64,000 nt of DNA from Cylindrobasidium torrendii FP15055 ss-10 (GCA_000934385.1 KN880511.1:35665-99664), one strand, 5' to 3'; numbered from the stretch's first letter, positions 45,151 through 57,783 are shown. Made by a program: numbers and translations. The notes: a model not told the origin generated them from the sequence alone.

Positions 45151-46521
45151 ATGTCGTCCAAACGGAAATGGGACCAACCGGGCGAGGACGGTGCCCCCGA
45201 TGTCAAGAATGAGGACACGCCAGAGCCCTCCAGCGAAAAACCTGCAGAAGACGTCAAGCCCGATGTCAAGCCAGAAGGAAGAATCGACGCAGCCACGGCA
45301 GCAGCAGCCATTGCAGCCAAAATTGCAGCTCAATTCGCTGCTGGAAACTTGAAGGACGCAGACGCATTCTACAAAGATATTGATATCAACGATGCGAGAA
45401 ATCGTTATCTTGTCACAAAAGGGACCACACAGCAAGAGGTGCGTTCGCCTTCTTTTCCTGCATTCTCTCACTGACTCCTTTAGATTCATGATGCCACGGG
45501 CGCCAATATCAGCACCAAGGGAACATGGTATCCAGACCGCAGCAAAGCGACCGAAAGAGACCCTCCACTGTACATCCATATCACAGCCGCAACGCAAGAA
45601 GCACTGGACAAGGGCGTCGCACTCATCAATGAGCAACTTGCACTGGATCTGGGGTCCCTCGTCGAAGACAAGAAGGATCGTATGCGTGAAAGAGTGCGTT
45701 TGTCTTCCTCTTGAACATATTCAAAATGGCTAATGGGCCATGTAGCGCAAATGGCCAGAAGAGAAGCTCCCAGTCGGCCTTGAGTCTGTCCGCAATTTCC
45801 ACATCCGTGCCAAGGTTGTAGGGCCGCAAGGCCAGTTTGTGAAATTCATTCAGCAAGAGACCGGCACGCGTGTACAAGTGAAGGGCCTTGGATCCGCTTT
45901 CATCGAGCCAGACACTGGCAAGGAGAGCGAGGAACCGCTATTCATCCACATTACGTGCGCTAGTCTATTTTTCTTCTGTTTGACCCACTGAATCGAAATG
46001 CAGTGGACCGGACGAGGCGCAAGTAGCGCGCGCAAAATTGCTGGCAGAGGATCTGCTCCTTGTTGTACGCTCAGAACATTCCAAGGCATTGGCCATGGCT
46101 GGGGGAGGCCCGGATATGGGCTATGGGGGATACGTGCGTCCTGTCTGTTTGTTTGCGTTGCTCCTTTACTAACATTGATCAGGGAGGCGGATACGGTGGT
46201 GGTGCACCGCCCCCACCACCAGGAGAACAACCCCCACCACCTCCAGGTGGAGACCCCTCTCAACAAGCTGGGCCGGACCCCAACAATCCCGAGGCCTTCG
46301 CAGCTTACTGGTCAGCATTTTAGCTTTGCAGACTCAACATTGACCGCTGACGTTGGTGTAGGTCGGCGTATGGCTACGATGTCAACTCAGACCAGTTCAA
46401 GGAGTGGATGGCGTCGCAGCAACAAGCCTATGCAGCATACTATGCGCAAGCGTACGCAGCTCAGCCTGCACCGCCGCCATCGCAACCTGACCAACCGCCG
46501 CCACCACCTCCCGGAATGTAA
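45151..46521 (+). CDS. KH-domain splicing-factor-like protein (KHDC4/BLOM7-like)
   Basis: Six exons, 45151-45438, 45484-45693, 45746-45954, 46004-46133, 46183-46310 and 46362-46521, join to 374 residues. The N-terminus has an acidic Pro/Glu region and an Ala-rich helix (AATAAAAIAAKIAAQFAAG). Residues about 75-165 match the first half of KHDC4 (DINDARNRYLVTKGTTQQ, IHDATGANISTKGTWYPD, PLYIHITAATQEALDKGV). The KH domain follows: KVVGPQGQFVKFIQQET with the GxxG loop GPQG. The tail is Gly/Tyr-rich then Pro-rich (GGGAPPPPPG, QPPPPPG), with AYAAYYAQAYAAQ resembling SF1-type tails. The family takes part in pre-mRNA splicing in the nucleus. Intron 4 shows a textbook TACTAAC branch site near 46167-46173. 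Confidence 0.88.
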
Positions 46522-47261
46522 ATGCTGGATGCGTGGCCGACAGACAGACTACAAACGCTGGTGCTTGCCCCTTTGCTGTGCTTATTGGTGATTCCTACTT
46601 GTTCATCTCATGTAATGCTGTAGACTCGGTAGTCGTAAAGTGTAAATGCAGACAAAATGGTGCACACGTGGGGGAGTGTTTGTATGCTCCCAAGTGTTCA
46701 TACTAGTAAGTATGCTTTTCCTCTCAAGAGTCAAGACCAAGGGATCGCAATCACAGCGATCACGCGTACATAATCAACCGATCCCATTGTTTGCAAATTA
46801 ACAGTGCCAAACCAGTCGTAGAACAACCCTTGGAGTGCTCTGCACTTTGAGCTTCGTGATCAAAACTTGATTTGCACTTCACCATCAATGTGTGTGGGAA
46901 ATGGTCCTGGCACAAGATATTTAAAGGTGTTCGCTGGCCAATTTATGTTCTACCACCGTGTCGTGCACACTGGGTACACAGCAGCATTGTCGATCGTCGA
47001 ATAGACATGGAACAATCCTATGACCCTGCAATTTTCACAGGGTATTTCAAGCGTCGATTCTCATAATGTTTGTTGAATCATCGTGCGAAAGAAATCACTG
47101 AAGCGATCCCTGATTTTTCTGTTTTTCTGGATTCAATCCCTATGTGTAACGTTACAGGCCTAGTATATTGAGAATGATGTGGTATCCAGATAGCAATGCG
47201 AGTGTGGAAGATGGTAAATGATGCATGAAATAAGTAAGTGTGGATAGAAGAGCAACCATAG
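46522..47261. other. intergenic, no supported gene
   Basis: 740 bases between the ends of the KH-protein gene and the convergent Rho GEF gene. Short frames only; no repeat or RNA is recognised. Confidence 0.45.
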
Positions 47262-50200
47262 CTACGCAAGCTCAGAAAAGTAAGAGTCTTGAGGCATAGC
47301 CCCTGGCGTCCCTGCAGACGAAAGCCCCGACAGGCGATACATAGGTGAATGCGGCGGAGAGTATGACGTTGGGAAATATGTGACATTCGAGGGCGATGCC
47401 AACGAGCCGGGGAGGTACAATGGAATCGTTGGGATCAATTCGAACACATGTTGCGAAATGGCCCTTGTTTGACGTCCATTCTGTAGACTGTCGGGTGCCG
47501 AGGATACGACGTGGATGCGCGCCTCTTGGGTCATGCGCTCTTCCGCTGGGTTGGTGTCGTCCGGCGAAGGAGGGCTCAGCGTGGACGCGCCTCGCCCATC
47601 CCAAATGCATGCCAAGTCGTTCCCCGGGATGATCTGTGCAAGGCGGCCGGTATGTATGTGCCGTACTTCGATAAACCGTGTGTCGAAGAGAAGGATGTAC
47701 GGCGAGTGGAGGGCCACTCGAACAGCTGTTCCTTCCCACTCGACAATGATGGGTCGGCTAGGGTCTCCACGTTTGTTCACATAAACGCCAAATTCTTGCC
47801 AGAGTCAATACACAATCACAATCGGACAACGAACACAGAACAGACCATTATAACATAACAAAAACTCGGAAGATGTTATGCGGAACATCCCAATGGGCCG
47901 GCATCCGTCGCAGCGTTTATGCAATGCTACAGAGAGCGGATCTCCCGCTCGATTGGGAATCGTCTTGCTCTGTAGACTGCAGGACGCATCAGCCGCAACC
48001 TAGTTGACACCACAGAAGGAACTTACTTCATAACATCCATGATTTCGAAGCCTTTTGCATGCAAGATGACGACCTTGCTACGCAGGAAGACGAGGTCGAA
48101 AGATTCGGACGGGATAAGGAAGTCACGATACTCGCGGAACCACTCTGACTTGTTCGACTGTAGCGACCGGAAGCCAAAGCGCGATATCGCAGGACTAGAC
48201 TTCGTGCGCTCGTTGATCTTCTCAATGACCGGCTCCATCATGTAGAAAGTGCTGTCCATCTGACTTTCATCAATATACCACCATGACAAGATTGGGATAA
48301 ACACTGACTCCTTTCTTCTTCATCCAGATGACTAGCGTTCGTCCCAACAACTGGCCCACGCTGAAGAACTGAACCTCCTTGTTCCCGTTCAAACGTTGTG
48401 GCGACTGGTTGGCATGATGGCTAGCGGGAGATGAAGGAACAAGAGCCTCGATATGGTAGGCAAACAAGCACTTGTCCGCCAACACGAGAAAGATCCCAAA
48501 GTCTTCCATCATTGCGCATTGAGTGACAGACTTGAGATGCAGCACTCGGCGCATGGCTGAGGGCCGTTAGCGAATGCTGCATATCACAGAACAACTTCAC
48601 TTACACCTAGAATCGTGTCTGAACCCAATCCACACGCCCTCTGCACATCCAATGGCCACTAGGGCACGTCCGTCTGGAGTTTCTGCAAAGCCTGTGAGCA
48701 CAGCAGATGCCGAGTGAGGGAAGAAACGCATACTGAATGGAACAGAACAAGTAACCTTCCCCGTGAAGGCCTGCTCCAAATTCCACGCTGGACCTGCCAT
48801 AATCGACGGCACCAAGAACGTGTCCGCACTCAAAGTCTCGATCTCGAACACCTTGTTGCTTTCCTGAACGACCCTCCTCAAACCCACTGCCTCCTCTAGC
48901 TTTTCCTTCCACTCCTGCCGTGCCTGCGCGCTCTCGGCGTACAACAAGAAATTGCCACCCAACCGGCCATTACAGTGGATTGTACATGGGTAGACGGATC
49001 TCGAGTCGTTAGACCCTGTCTCTTGACGATTTGGATGGGGGCTCGTGGGATCAACGGTGCCACCATCCTTCGTACCACGCAGATTGCGAAGTAGTCCTGT
49101 CCCGCGCTGCACGGGCGGGTCGGTGAAGTTGACAAGCGTCAAGAGATCGAGGGGTATGGGCTACATAAGTGTTAGCACGGAGATACTGTGGCATTGAGAT
49201 GCTCATTCACTCTGCGGTTGACATGATACTTAGTCACATTATCGCTTTTCCTGCTCTTCGTCATGACCACTACACATGTGTCAGCAACCAACTGAGAATG
49301 CATGTGAAGTAAGACTTGCAATAGTTATCAAACAATAGCACGGAGAGCTCCGACCACCCGTTGAAATCAATACCACCGTCAGGCTGTCGTAGTAGACGAC
49401 CGGTGTGTATCAAAGAACGATTTGTGTCGAGCAAGTCCATGTCCTATTCCATATTAGCATGTTCACTGTAATCAGGAATTGGGTAAATCACGATGGCTTC
49501 CCCAGGCTTGAAAACAATGTTCGAGTTGTAGCCCCAGAGCTCGACCTTTTGCTTCGCGGATTGCACACCAGGCTCTGTCTCCTTGCCTAGCGCTTTGAGC
49601 ATCTCCAATAACTCGGGAATGTCGACACGGTCAGGGTGACCGGGAGGAGTCTCGTCTAAAATGGCTTTCAAGAGCAAATTATATCGCAGAAGTCGAGGGA
49701 TAGGTCGATTGATGAAGTTCTTCATATCGTGTCTTCCAGCGTCGGGATGTTTGATGGCAGCCTGATGAGTCTGTGAGAAATGCGTACTTTGACAACTAGC
49801 TGCCGGCATACTTCGACAAACCGGTTGAAGTCAGGATTGGACGCCATTTCCTCGGTGATCCTATGCGCAGCGATTGGGTAGTTCGGAATGTAGTCGAGAT
49901 ATGCATCCCGGAAGTTGAGTGCCGCATCGCACACCGCGGCGGTAATGCTTTTGATATGTGGATGCTCTTCTCGCTGTATCTCGTGTAGTTTATCGACGAG
50001 GCGTCGGTGATGCGCATGGAGTTCAGCAAAATTATGGAAGACATCTTGAATGAACTGGTCCAGGCGATCCGGGTGTATGATAAAGGGCAACGCCTTGCGA
50101 AGCGGGCTGATGTACATCTAAGGACTTGTTGGCAATGGGAGCCGCTAGTACATGGCAACACGTACATGCTCGATGTTCTCAAGGTCCTTGACATAGCCCA

Positions 50201-52866
50201 TCTCGGTTTCGATTAGTTCGAAGATAGATCTGGAGAGAGCTCAGCAAGAAGCAAATGCTACAGATGGAGGGAACTCACGCTTGTCTCCGTTTTTCGCTCT
50301 TTGTCATACTCTCTATCACCTCCGGGGATACCAACTTATGCCAATGCCATGCACCTTGCGGCTTGCCCATGGAAGACTGGAATGTCTGCAGTTGAGCCAC
50401 ACGTCTGAGGTTTTTGATTGCGCCAATTGCTTCCATGAGAAACTCGCCATCCGGATTCCCCTCCGCTGTCTCGTTGAAGATAGCATCAAGGAGTACGGGG
50501 TACTTTTGCAAATGCTCGGACGGTCGATCGAGAAAGTGCTTGAGTGTTCGCATTGGCTCGCCAAGCTGAGCAGCGTTGCGTTCACATTTCTAGGGAGGAA
50601 TGAGAAAGCATGGCAGCAAGCAAGCAGTTGAGACACACCTCGAGAAAAACCCTCAGCGTGGAGTTAGCACTGAGCTCCTCCTTTAATCGCTTCTCCGCAA
50701 CTGGATGATGCCCAATGTATGTAGGATAGGGTATCCTGAACACGGTCGCGGCATCCAAAAAGACATCGCCAATGACCTGGATAACGGGTGCCTGCTCTCG
50801 TTGTCGTACATACAGGATCTCCAACAAATGGCGATTGCATTCTCGGAGGTCAAGAATGTTTCCAAAGATAGTGTCGATAAACTCGTCCACGTCGTCTGAT
50901 ACGACCGGTGGGTTGGCAGTACGCAGTGGTTGAATGAAGACGGTTTCGACAATGTCAAGGTCGTGTATGTACTGCTCCTCCTTGTCGATGAGCTTGTGAA
51001 TGATGCTTCGAGGAGTCAGTAAACACAAATTAATGAGACAGCAATTGTTCTCACGTCTGCCTATTGACTTCGCTTGCGGGCAATGAAATCAAGACCTCGC
51101 TGGGAACAGCACTCGTCCACTCCTGTCGTGTACCAGCCGAGGCTTCCTCTGGCATAGTGCTAGCAGATGTCATTGCTTCGCCCTGGGTACAGTGAGAGGA
51201 GCACGACGACGAATACCAGGGACACTGACTCGTCGAGGACATCGAGGGGCGTAGCACGGGGAGCTTTCGTCGCAACTTGGTGTATAACATTTGGTCAACA
51301 CGGTGACCACGCCGTTGGGCAATTCGGGGCGTTCGCCTGGAAGATCATCCAGGAACATATAAACGTCTTCAACACCGTCCTGTAGAGCTCCGCCGCCCCA
51401 TTCGACCTCATAGAAGAACAACTGACCGAGCAAGCTTCGGGCAACTTGCAGGGCTGCTCTTCGGTCCGCGGTAGAAATTCCATGATTTATTGCTAGCTCG
51501 CGTTGTATGAGACTTTGAACAGTGGACTATGATGAAGCCGTGAGAAGACGTCCATACAGAGCACGATGTGCATACCACGATGTCCTTCCCCGTGAATGCC
51601 TTTGGGTATGGAATGCTTCCTTTCACATGGGTCCCCCGGGGAACTTTGTCGCGCAGTTGCACGGCAATATGCGAGAGCAAAGAGAAGTTGATGAAGCGAC
51701 TCTCATCGTCCTCGGGATCCCCTTCCCAGTAATCATCGATGTCCGAATGTAAGCCATAGGAAAGCGCATGATCATCTTGAAAGCCAGCGCCTCCGTTTTG
51801 AAAGCCATTCGAAATACGAATGGGGTTACTTGGCCCAGCGATATTGTCCGAGTATGCGTATGAGTTGAAGGAGCCGATTGAGCCGGTTCTGTTGAGCGCT
51901 GATGCACTATCATAGTCAAGGGACGTGCCCTGTGTCGACGCGGAAATTATGGGCGACGAAGGAGAATCGTAAAGAGCAGCTGAAGTACCGTCAACATTTC
52001 GACAAGGCGGAGAACGCATCAGCACGCACATGTGGATGGAGAGGTGATACTTGGTGTTGTATCTGAGCTTAGCCATGCAGCGCCGGATTGCTGGATATAC
52101 TGGGAGGACGGAGGGGTGTATGCCGGGGTATCGTCTAATATATGACGGTCTCGGTGGTTAGAGTCTTCCGAGGATGAAAAGGATGAGCCTGGGACTACAG
52201 GTGCACGCGCGCCGGGCGGTCGCAGTGATGGTGTCCGGCTCATTGAATGTACGCTCGCGGTGAACGAGGACGAGCGCTCGAGGTCGAGGGATGACGGGAT
52301 TATTGTAGGCGAGTCCGTTATAGCGTTGCCAAAATATCCGCTCTGACCAGGCGTGGCGGGCAGGCTGCGCGATGAGGACGCAGTGTCAGAGTCGCCGCTC
52401 AAGATGCGACTAGCTGGAGAGCGCAGAACCGGAGATCCAGCTTGTCCTGGAGTTGGAGGCAGTGGCCGGCGCATATTTGGCTTCGTTGGGGGAGGAGCAA
52501 GGACAGCGTCCACTGAGTTTACAGAGATCTTATGTTAGCAATCTCACAGCATATTTTGCGCGCTTCACACACGGTTTATAACTGGCGCTTCCGTCTCTAT
52601 CATGGGAGATGCCCTGGGTGCATATCCATTCCATACTGTCTTGTATAACGCATCGAATTCCAGATCATTGGGTGTATAGTCGTCGTCCAGAATAAGCGCC
52701 GACATCGACAATGGCTGCCAAGGAACGGACCAAGGGCGTACTCGAGGAGCCGACGATGAATACTAGAAAGCAGGGATGAACACAGCCTTAACGTTTGAGG
52801 TAATGGTCGGAGCAAGGAGGTAGCAGTTACTCTTTGATCGCGAGAAAGGTCCTGATCGCCTATCAT
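47262..52866 (-). CDS. Rho1 guanine nucleotide exchange factor with two DH domains
   Basis: Large multi-exon gene, roughly 1,500-1,600 residues, starting MIGDQDLSRDQR at 52866. In order: a disordered Pro/Ser-rich region (PLPPTPGQAGSP), a DEP domain (INFSLLSHIAVQLRDKVP to EVEWGGGALQDGVEDVYM, about 51360-51720), a first DH-like domain (LIDKEEQYIHDLDIVETV to PSEHLQKYPVLLDAIFNE, about 50275-51030), a second DH domain (FELIETEMGYVKDLENIE to PIPRLLRYNLLLKAILDE, about 49450-50270), a PH region (SLIHTGRLL, LFDNYLVMTKSRKSDN) and a C-terminal CNH domain (VLHLKSVTQCAMMEDFGI to EFGVYVNKRGDPSRPIIV). DEP-DH-PH-CNH is the plan of fungal Rom2/Rgf1 proteins, which activate Rho1 in cell-wall integrity signalling at the plasma membrane. 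Splice joins checked at the N- and C-terminal ends are in frame. The start could lie further upstream. Confidence 0.88.
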
Positions 52867-53100
52867 CTTATCTCTTCTCCTTCAACTGGCCTGCAACCTG
52901 CCTACAACTAGGCTCATTTTCACGGTGTCATCCATCAAATTTTGGCATTAAAAAGGAATTGTATATCTAAATCATGGTCAAGTGGACTTGATACTACTCT
53001 TCGCCGTGTGCCACTCAAGTGTCGACTTATATGTTAAAATAGACATTACTCTAATTTGGCGTGACCTTGATCTTCGCCAAAGCTTCAAGTGCTGCTTCGT

Positions 53101-54215
53101 CTATAGGTTATACTCCCCGTTGTTAGCTATGTTCTTCCATAACTTTGCCCAAGGCTCAAGAACGCCTTGATGCGACGATGGGAACATCCACTTTCTTGCC
53201 TGTGTGCCCTCGTTCATTTGCAGAGGATAGACAGACTCCTTGTATGCCTTTCCAAGAGTCTCCCATGCTTCCACATCCGAGCTACGGTATCCCCGTTGGC
53301 TGCGGCTGTATGACATTAGCACAATATGATCTTTTGCGTCCTTCAAGGCGCAAATCTCGCGGAGCCCAGCCACATCACCTCCCTGAGGGTCGATCTGGAC
53401 GACAATGACGAGCGTCCTGTAAAGATCCAAGTCGCCCGACGCGAGAGCAACCGCTGAAAGAATGTCCTGGACGTCCCAGCGGTCAAGGGACACCTGGAAC
53501 ACGACCATATTCAGTCTGCAAGAGTTAACCATGTGCTCCTAATCTTCCTGTCCTACAAACCTTGCTCCCCGCCCACATCAACACAGATGTACTCAAGACT
53601 TGGCGGCACGATATCGGGCAAGATGCGGGCCATGTTAGTCGAGAAGAGCTTAATGTCAAAGGATTGTGTAGGGAAATCATAGAGCGGGATATTTGAAGTC
53701 TGGATCCTCCAAGTCGTCGATGTCATTGTCACGACAGGCCAAGGTAAACGACACGATGCCCGTGCACGCTGCGAAAACCTTTTGAAGCGCTTTGACTTCG
53801 TCCTCGATGTATCCGGTGCTGGTAGCTTCACACACGAGCTCGAGGTGTTTGACATGCTTGTGGAAGAAATCTGGGTCGCGACGCCTCTCGATATCCTGAA
53901 CGAAGCCCAGAAGGCCATCGTTCGTCACGTTCTTGAAGTTGACGCGAATGTGCAGAGTCACGGCAAAGTACAGAATGGGCTCCACCCTGTCGAGAACGTG
54001 AGCGTTGAATATTACGAGGCATAACTTCACGAGACGCACCAACGGCGAACCTGCTTTAAGACGAGTGCCATATTTCTTGCGCTGACTACGTCGCTCCAGG
54101 CAACTGTCTCAACGATAAGGTGGGCGATGTCCAGTGGAACGCTGTGAAGATATCTTCCATCGAGCGATTGTTGTTGAAGAGACGCTCTGCCAAAGTTCAT
54201 TGGCAAGCAGAGCAT
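53101..54215 (-). pseudogene. F-box-like family protein, paralogue C, frameshifted
   Basis: Related to paralogues A and B at 41-44 kb. The first exon reads LPMNFGRASLQQQSLDG, VPLDIAHLIVETVAWSD and LVLKQVRR-W; the second resumes VEPILYFAVTLHIRVN with the same split-tryptophan splice. The frame then runs through FFHKHVKHLELVCEA and DPDFKYPAL to a TGA at 53677-53679, while the expected continuation YDFPTQSFDIKLFSTNM lies one base out of frame immediately after. No intron can bridge the gap. Downstream, a GTACAT-donor intron joins PPSLE to LNMVVFQVSLDRWD and the frame continues to a TAG at 53101. One base change therefore separates it from an intact gene: a recent pseudogene, or a sequencing error. 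The last 120 residues differ from A and B. Confidence 0.6.
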
Positions 54216-54943
54216 CTATTGTTTTATGGGGCTTGGGATAGTTAATGATTATATCTTTGTATCTTTTAATCAGAAAAGGAATCTTGATGCGCCAAATATC
54301 TGGGCGAACAATGGACTTGTTCTTCGCCGTGACGCCACCGATCTATTGGAACGTCTTGCTAAGAAAAGTGTATCGAAACACTCTAGAGATATTGAAAAGG
54401 AATGATGTATCTGCTACTGCAACATCATCGATAGTACTTAGCCTCGGTCAACATGCATTTATGACAATGCCACGCCGCCGCGGCATGCGGCGGCATTGTC
54501 ACGCCGCACGCGGCAAGAGATCGAGGATCGACCACGTGATCGTATTTGATACCTCAATGCCCCCGGCACCCCCGCGTCGACTGTCGCGATTCCGAGTTCC
54601 AAACTACACACAGTACCCTGATTACACAACTCAGTCTCGGAAGTATACAGGTAGTACCAAAGCAGCCAGCACGAAGTCCATTAGCAATAGGAGGGCCTAC
54701 TTGAGAAATTGCTAATCGAATCACGGGAATTTGCCAACGCGATTACGCGTCCTTCTGCCGTTAAGGCGCGTCCACCCAATGGCGCTTCAGGCGAACCGGC
54801 ACGAATCCTTGGCACTATTATTCTTCAGAGCGCTAGCGCTGCGAACTCTAGGGTACTTAAGTACTTACAAGCGTCGACATCAATGTCACACTGTGTCACA
54901 CATCTTCACATCGTGACGACACTCCTGTTAATTACTGACTTCC
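54216..54943. other. intergenic with a GC-rich hairpin
   Basis: 728 bases between paralogue C and the zinc-cluster gene, whose starts diverge. It holds the palindrome described at 54463-54500 and a self-complementary GTACTTAAGTAC at about 54853-54864. No gene is supported. Confidence 0.45.
54463..54500. repeat. GC-rich inverted repeat (hairpin)
   Basis: Perfect 9-base arms GACAATGCC/GGCATTGTC are extended inward by GCCGC/GCGGC after a two-base bulge, leaving an 8-base loop. A related GC-rich run (ACGCCGCACGCGGC) follows immediately. The block stands out from its AT-richer flanks. Confidence 0.6.
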
Positions 54944-57599
54944 ATGTCATCGGCATCGGGTTCCCACCGTCCGCTTTCCAAGCACTTTTCACTACCGAAG
55001 AGACTACCAGGATCGTGCGACAAGTGCAAGAAACGCAGAGGTGAGTTCACAAGAAGCTTTGAATTCACGCAGCTCAACCGACCAATAGTGAAATGTGCCC
55101 GAGACCTACCCCATCTGCCTTTCAACTCTCTGACTTCGTACAGGTGATAGATCACTTCGGGAAGACGGAAAATGCAGCAATTGCCTCGCCTTAGGCGTCG
55201 AGTGTACGCGCCCAGAGCCACCAGTGAAAGTGTGTATCCTATCCGTTCGAAGCACCTTGCCGGACTGACACAGAAACAGCAACGGGACCCATCCAGATAG
55301 TAAGAGCCGCAATTACGGATCTCGAGGACATAATGGCTCACAAACTCAGTACGCGCAGAGTGGTTGTCTTGGAAGCGAAAGTAAAGGAGCTGCAGGACCA
55401 GCTGGATCGGCACCGGTGCGTGAATTACGCACCACCCATTCTCGGACTCACCCATTCCCAGCGCTGTCCAGGACATCAACACCATGGCAGACTCATTGGA
55501 AACCATGTCAGGAGACGCTCAAGCCGCAGAAGAGGAGCTCGCGGATGATTTTCAAGATTTGAGCTTGCATGCACCTGGCGACCCATACTTCGGATCCTCA
55601 AGTGGGCTTTCGTTCTTAAGCAAGGATAAACCGAAAGAAATACACTCGCCATGTCCTTCCGATGCTCCCTGCCCTGGCAAGCCTATAAGTACTAGGCCAC
55701 CAGTGCGTCTTCCTTCGCTCATCCGGATGAGACACTCACTCTTTTTACAGTGGGAGGAAAACCTTGTACCATTGATCGAATTCCCCTTTCCAGAACACGA
55801 CCTCCTCATGGACCTGATGGACCTGTACTTCAACCAACGACCCTCCCATCTTCCAGTCCTATATCAACCCCACTTCAGACGCGATGTCGCGCAAGGTCGC
55901 CATTTACTCGAGCCGAGCTTTGCAGGTGTTGTACTACTTGTTTGCGCAATTGCTTCACGCAATTCGTCCGACCCTCGCGTGCTTTCAGATGGGACGACCA
56001 AGCAGACAGCAGGGTGGAAATACTATTCAGTGACGTCGAGACTTGCACGACCAGTGCATCTTTCACCTACCTTGGACGATATACAAATGTGCTGTGTATG
56101 TATGATGAACTGTCTTGATCTGCATTGCTAATTTGCGCAGCTGCTGGTGGAATTTACACTCACGACTTCGAATCCTATGGCATGTTGGACAATAGCCGGT
56201 CTCGGGCTGCGATACGCCGTCCAACTTGGGCTTCATCGACATCGCCCGAACGAGCCAAGAACCGTTGAAAGCGAAGTCAAAGCACGTGTGTTTTGGGTGC
56301 TGCTATTCTACGAGCGCTGTACATCTATGTACACCGGCCGACCTTTGTCTTTTAAGGAAGAAGAGTGAGTTGGATTAAGCACTGCGTTCTTTCTCCCTTA
56401 ATAAACCCATAGCTACACCACACATCTTCCTGCGCAATGTGACGAGAAATACTGGGTATCCCACAACTTTGTCCAACCCGAAGGCGTGCCTTGTCAAATA
56501 TCGGGCTTCCTCTACACTTTCCGCCTTGCTCCTATCATGGCCAAAGTTGTCGACCTTCTCTCCCTGCCTAAGTCTTCGAAGAAGGATGATGCCAGTAGGC
56601 CCAAACAAGTCGAAAGCCTGGTTATCATCGACTCCATGCTCAATGCTTGGTTCAATGGCATTCCGCCTCAATGTCAGTTGTACTCTTGTTTTCGTCAACC
56701 CTCCTGATTATCTTCAGTACGTTGGGATCCGTCTGTCGAAACAGAGCTCTCGAGTAGTGCTCGTCTCCTGCTCCTCGGTTTCTACAACGCCCAAATACTC
56801 ACTCACCGAGCATTCATCAATAGGCCCGGTCCTGAAGCAATAACGTCTCTAGTCATTTGCACGAATGCTGCTCGCATTTCCAGCCATGTGATCGAGCAAA
56901 TACAGGCAAAAGAGCCATCGCCAATATTTTTCTTCAACGTGCGTGACATTAAAGTGTCCGTTATTAGAATTCTGATGGTTTCAACAAGATTGCTGCATTC
57001 ACCTGTGGCACGGTTATTGTCGCCAACATGCGGAAACGGAGACAAATGCAGAAAGACTATGTTCTAGGTGGACATGATCTTGACAACTTGTATCGCTGTT
57101 TGAGGGTTTTGCGAGATTCTGAGACCCGGTAGGTGTCCTCTGTCGTGAAGTCTCGTCACTCATTGCTCATCCATTTCGAGATTTGAGTTCCCCCTCTGCG
57201 GAGAAATGATGTAGGAACCAAACAAAACCTGTTGAATGTATGTAAACTGACTATGTTAGTCGTACACTGCAAGTCCTGGCCGAACTCCCCATCGGCGACC
57301 CATACCAACGACCTTCTCCTACTGGCGCGAAGACTTTCACCACGCCCCCCTCTGGATACATTCGTGACCCAATACTGTATGGTCTACCGCCACCAACGGC
57401 CGAAGAATGGACAGATCCAGGGCTTTTAGATGCCAACTTGGGGGTTCCTCCCCAAGTAGACATGTCGCTTTTTCAAGACGTCGATATGTGGCTCGAGGAC
57501 TCGGCGAGTGGCAATACGAATATCAATGGTATTCTTCCGCAAATGGAATTCTCAGAATTGGAAGGACAATACATTGCCAGTGGGTGGCCATATGCATAA
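54944..57599 (+). CDS. Zn2Cys6 fungal transcription factor
   Basis: Ten exons: 54944-55040, 55089-55094, 55144-55229, 55297-55415, 55462-56095, 56141-56364, 56413-56672, 56718-56938, 56989-57128 and 57260-57599. They total 2127 bases and 708 residues. The zinc cluster reads SCDKCKKRRVKCDR, then EDGKCSNCLALGVECTRP, a CX2CX6CX9CX2CX6C pattern. The third cysteine exists only if the 6-base exon 55089-55094 is used. A short coiled-coil linker follows (VLEAKVKELQDQLDRH), then the fungal-specific middle homology region (MDLYFNQRPSHLPVLYQP, WTIAGLGLRYAVQLGLHR, RVFWVLLFYERCTSMYTG, GFYNAQILTHRAFINRP) and an acidic tail (LFQDVDMWLEDSASG) that may activate transcription. It would bind CGG-type sites in the nucleus. 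Target genes are unknown. Confidence 0.88.
55089..55094 (+). other. 6-nt microexon completing the zinc cluster
   Basis: TGAAAT sits between an upstream AG (55087-55088) and a downstream GT (55095). With flanking exons it supplies the second and third bases of a Val codon, a Lys codon and the first base of the third zinc-cluster Cys codon, whose other two bases open exon 3. Skipping it keeps the frame but removes that cysteine. Confidence 0.7.
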
Positions 57600-57783
57600 A
57601 TTAATGTGCTGATCTTCAACAATATGGCCTTTTTTATTGCGAGGCCTAAAGCACTGCCACTCGTGTTGTATGCCCTTCAATGACCCTGTCACAATGGTTC
57701 TTTGTTTCAATGATATCTTTTTGTTCGCAAGGCCTGCAAAGGCGCCGATGGCGTCCTCTTTGTGCGTGACCCCATTGAGAGGG

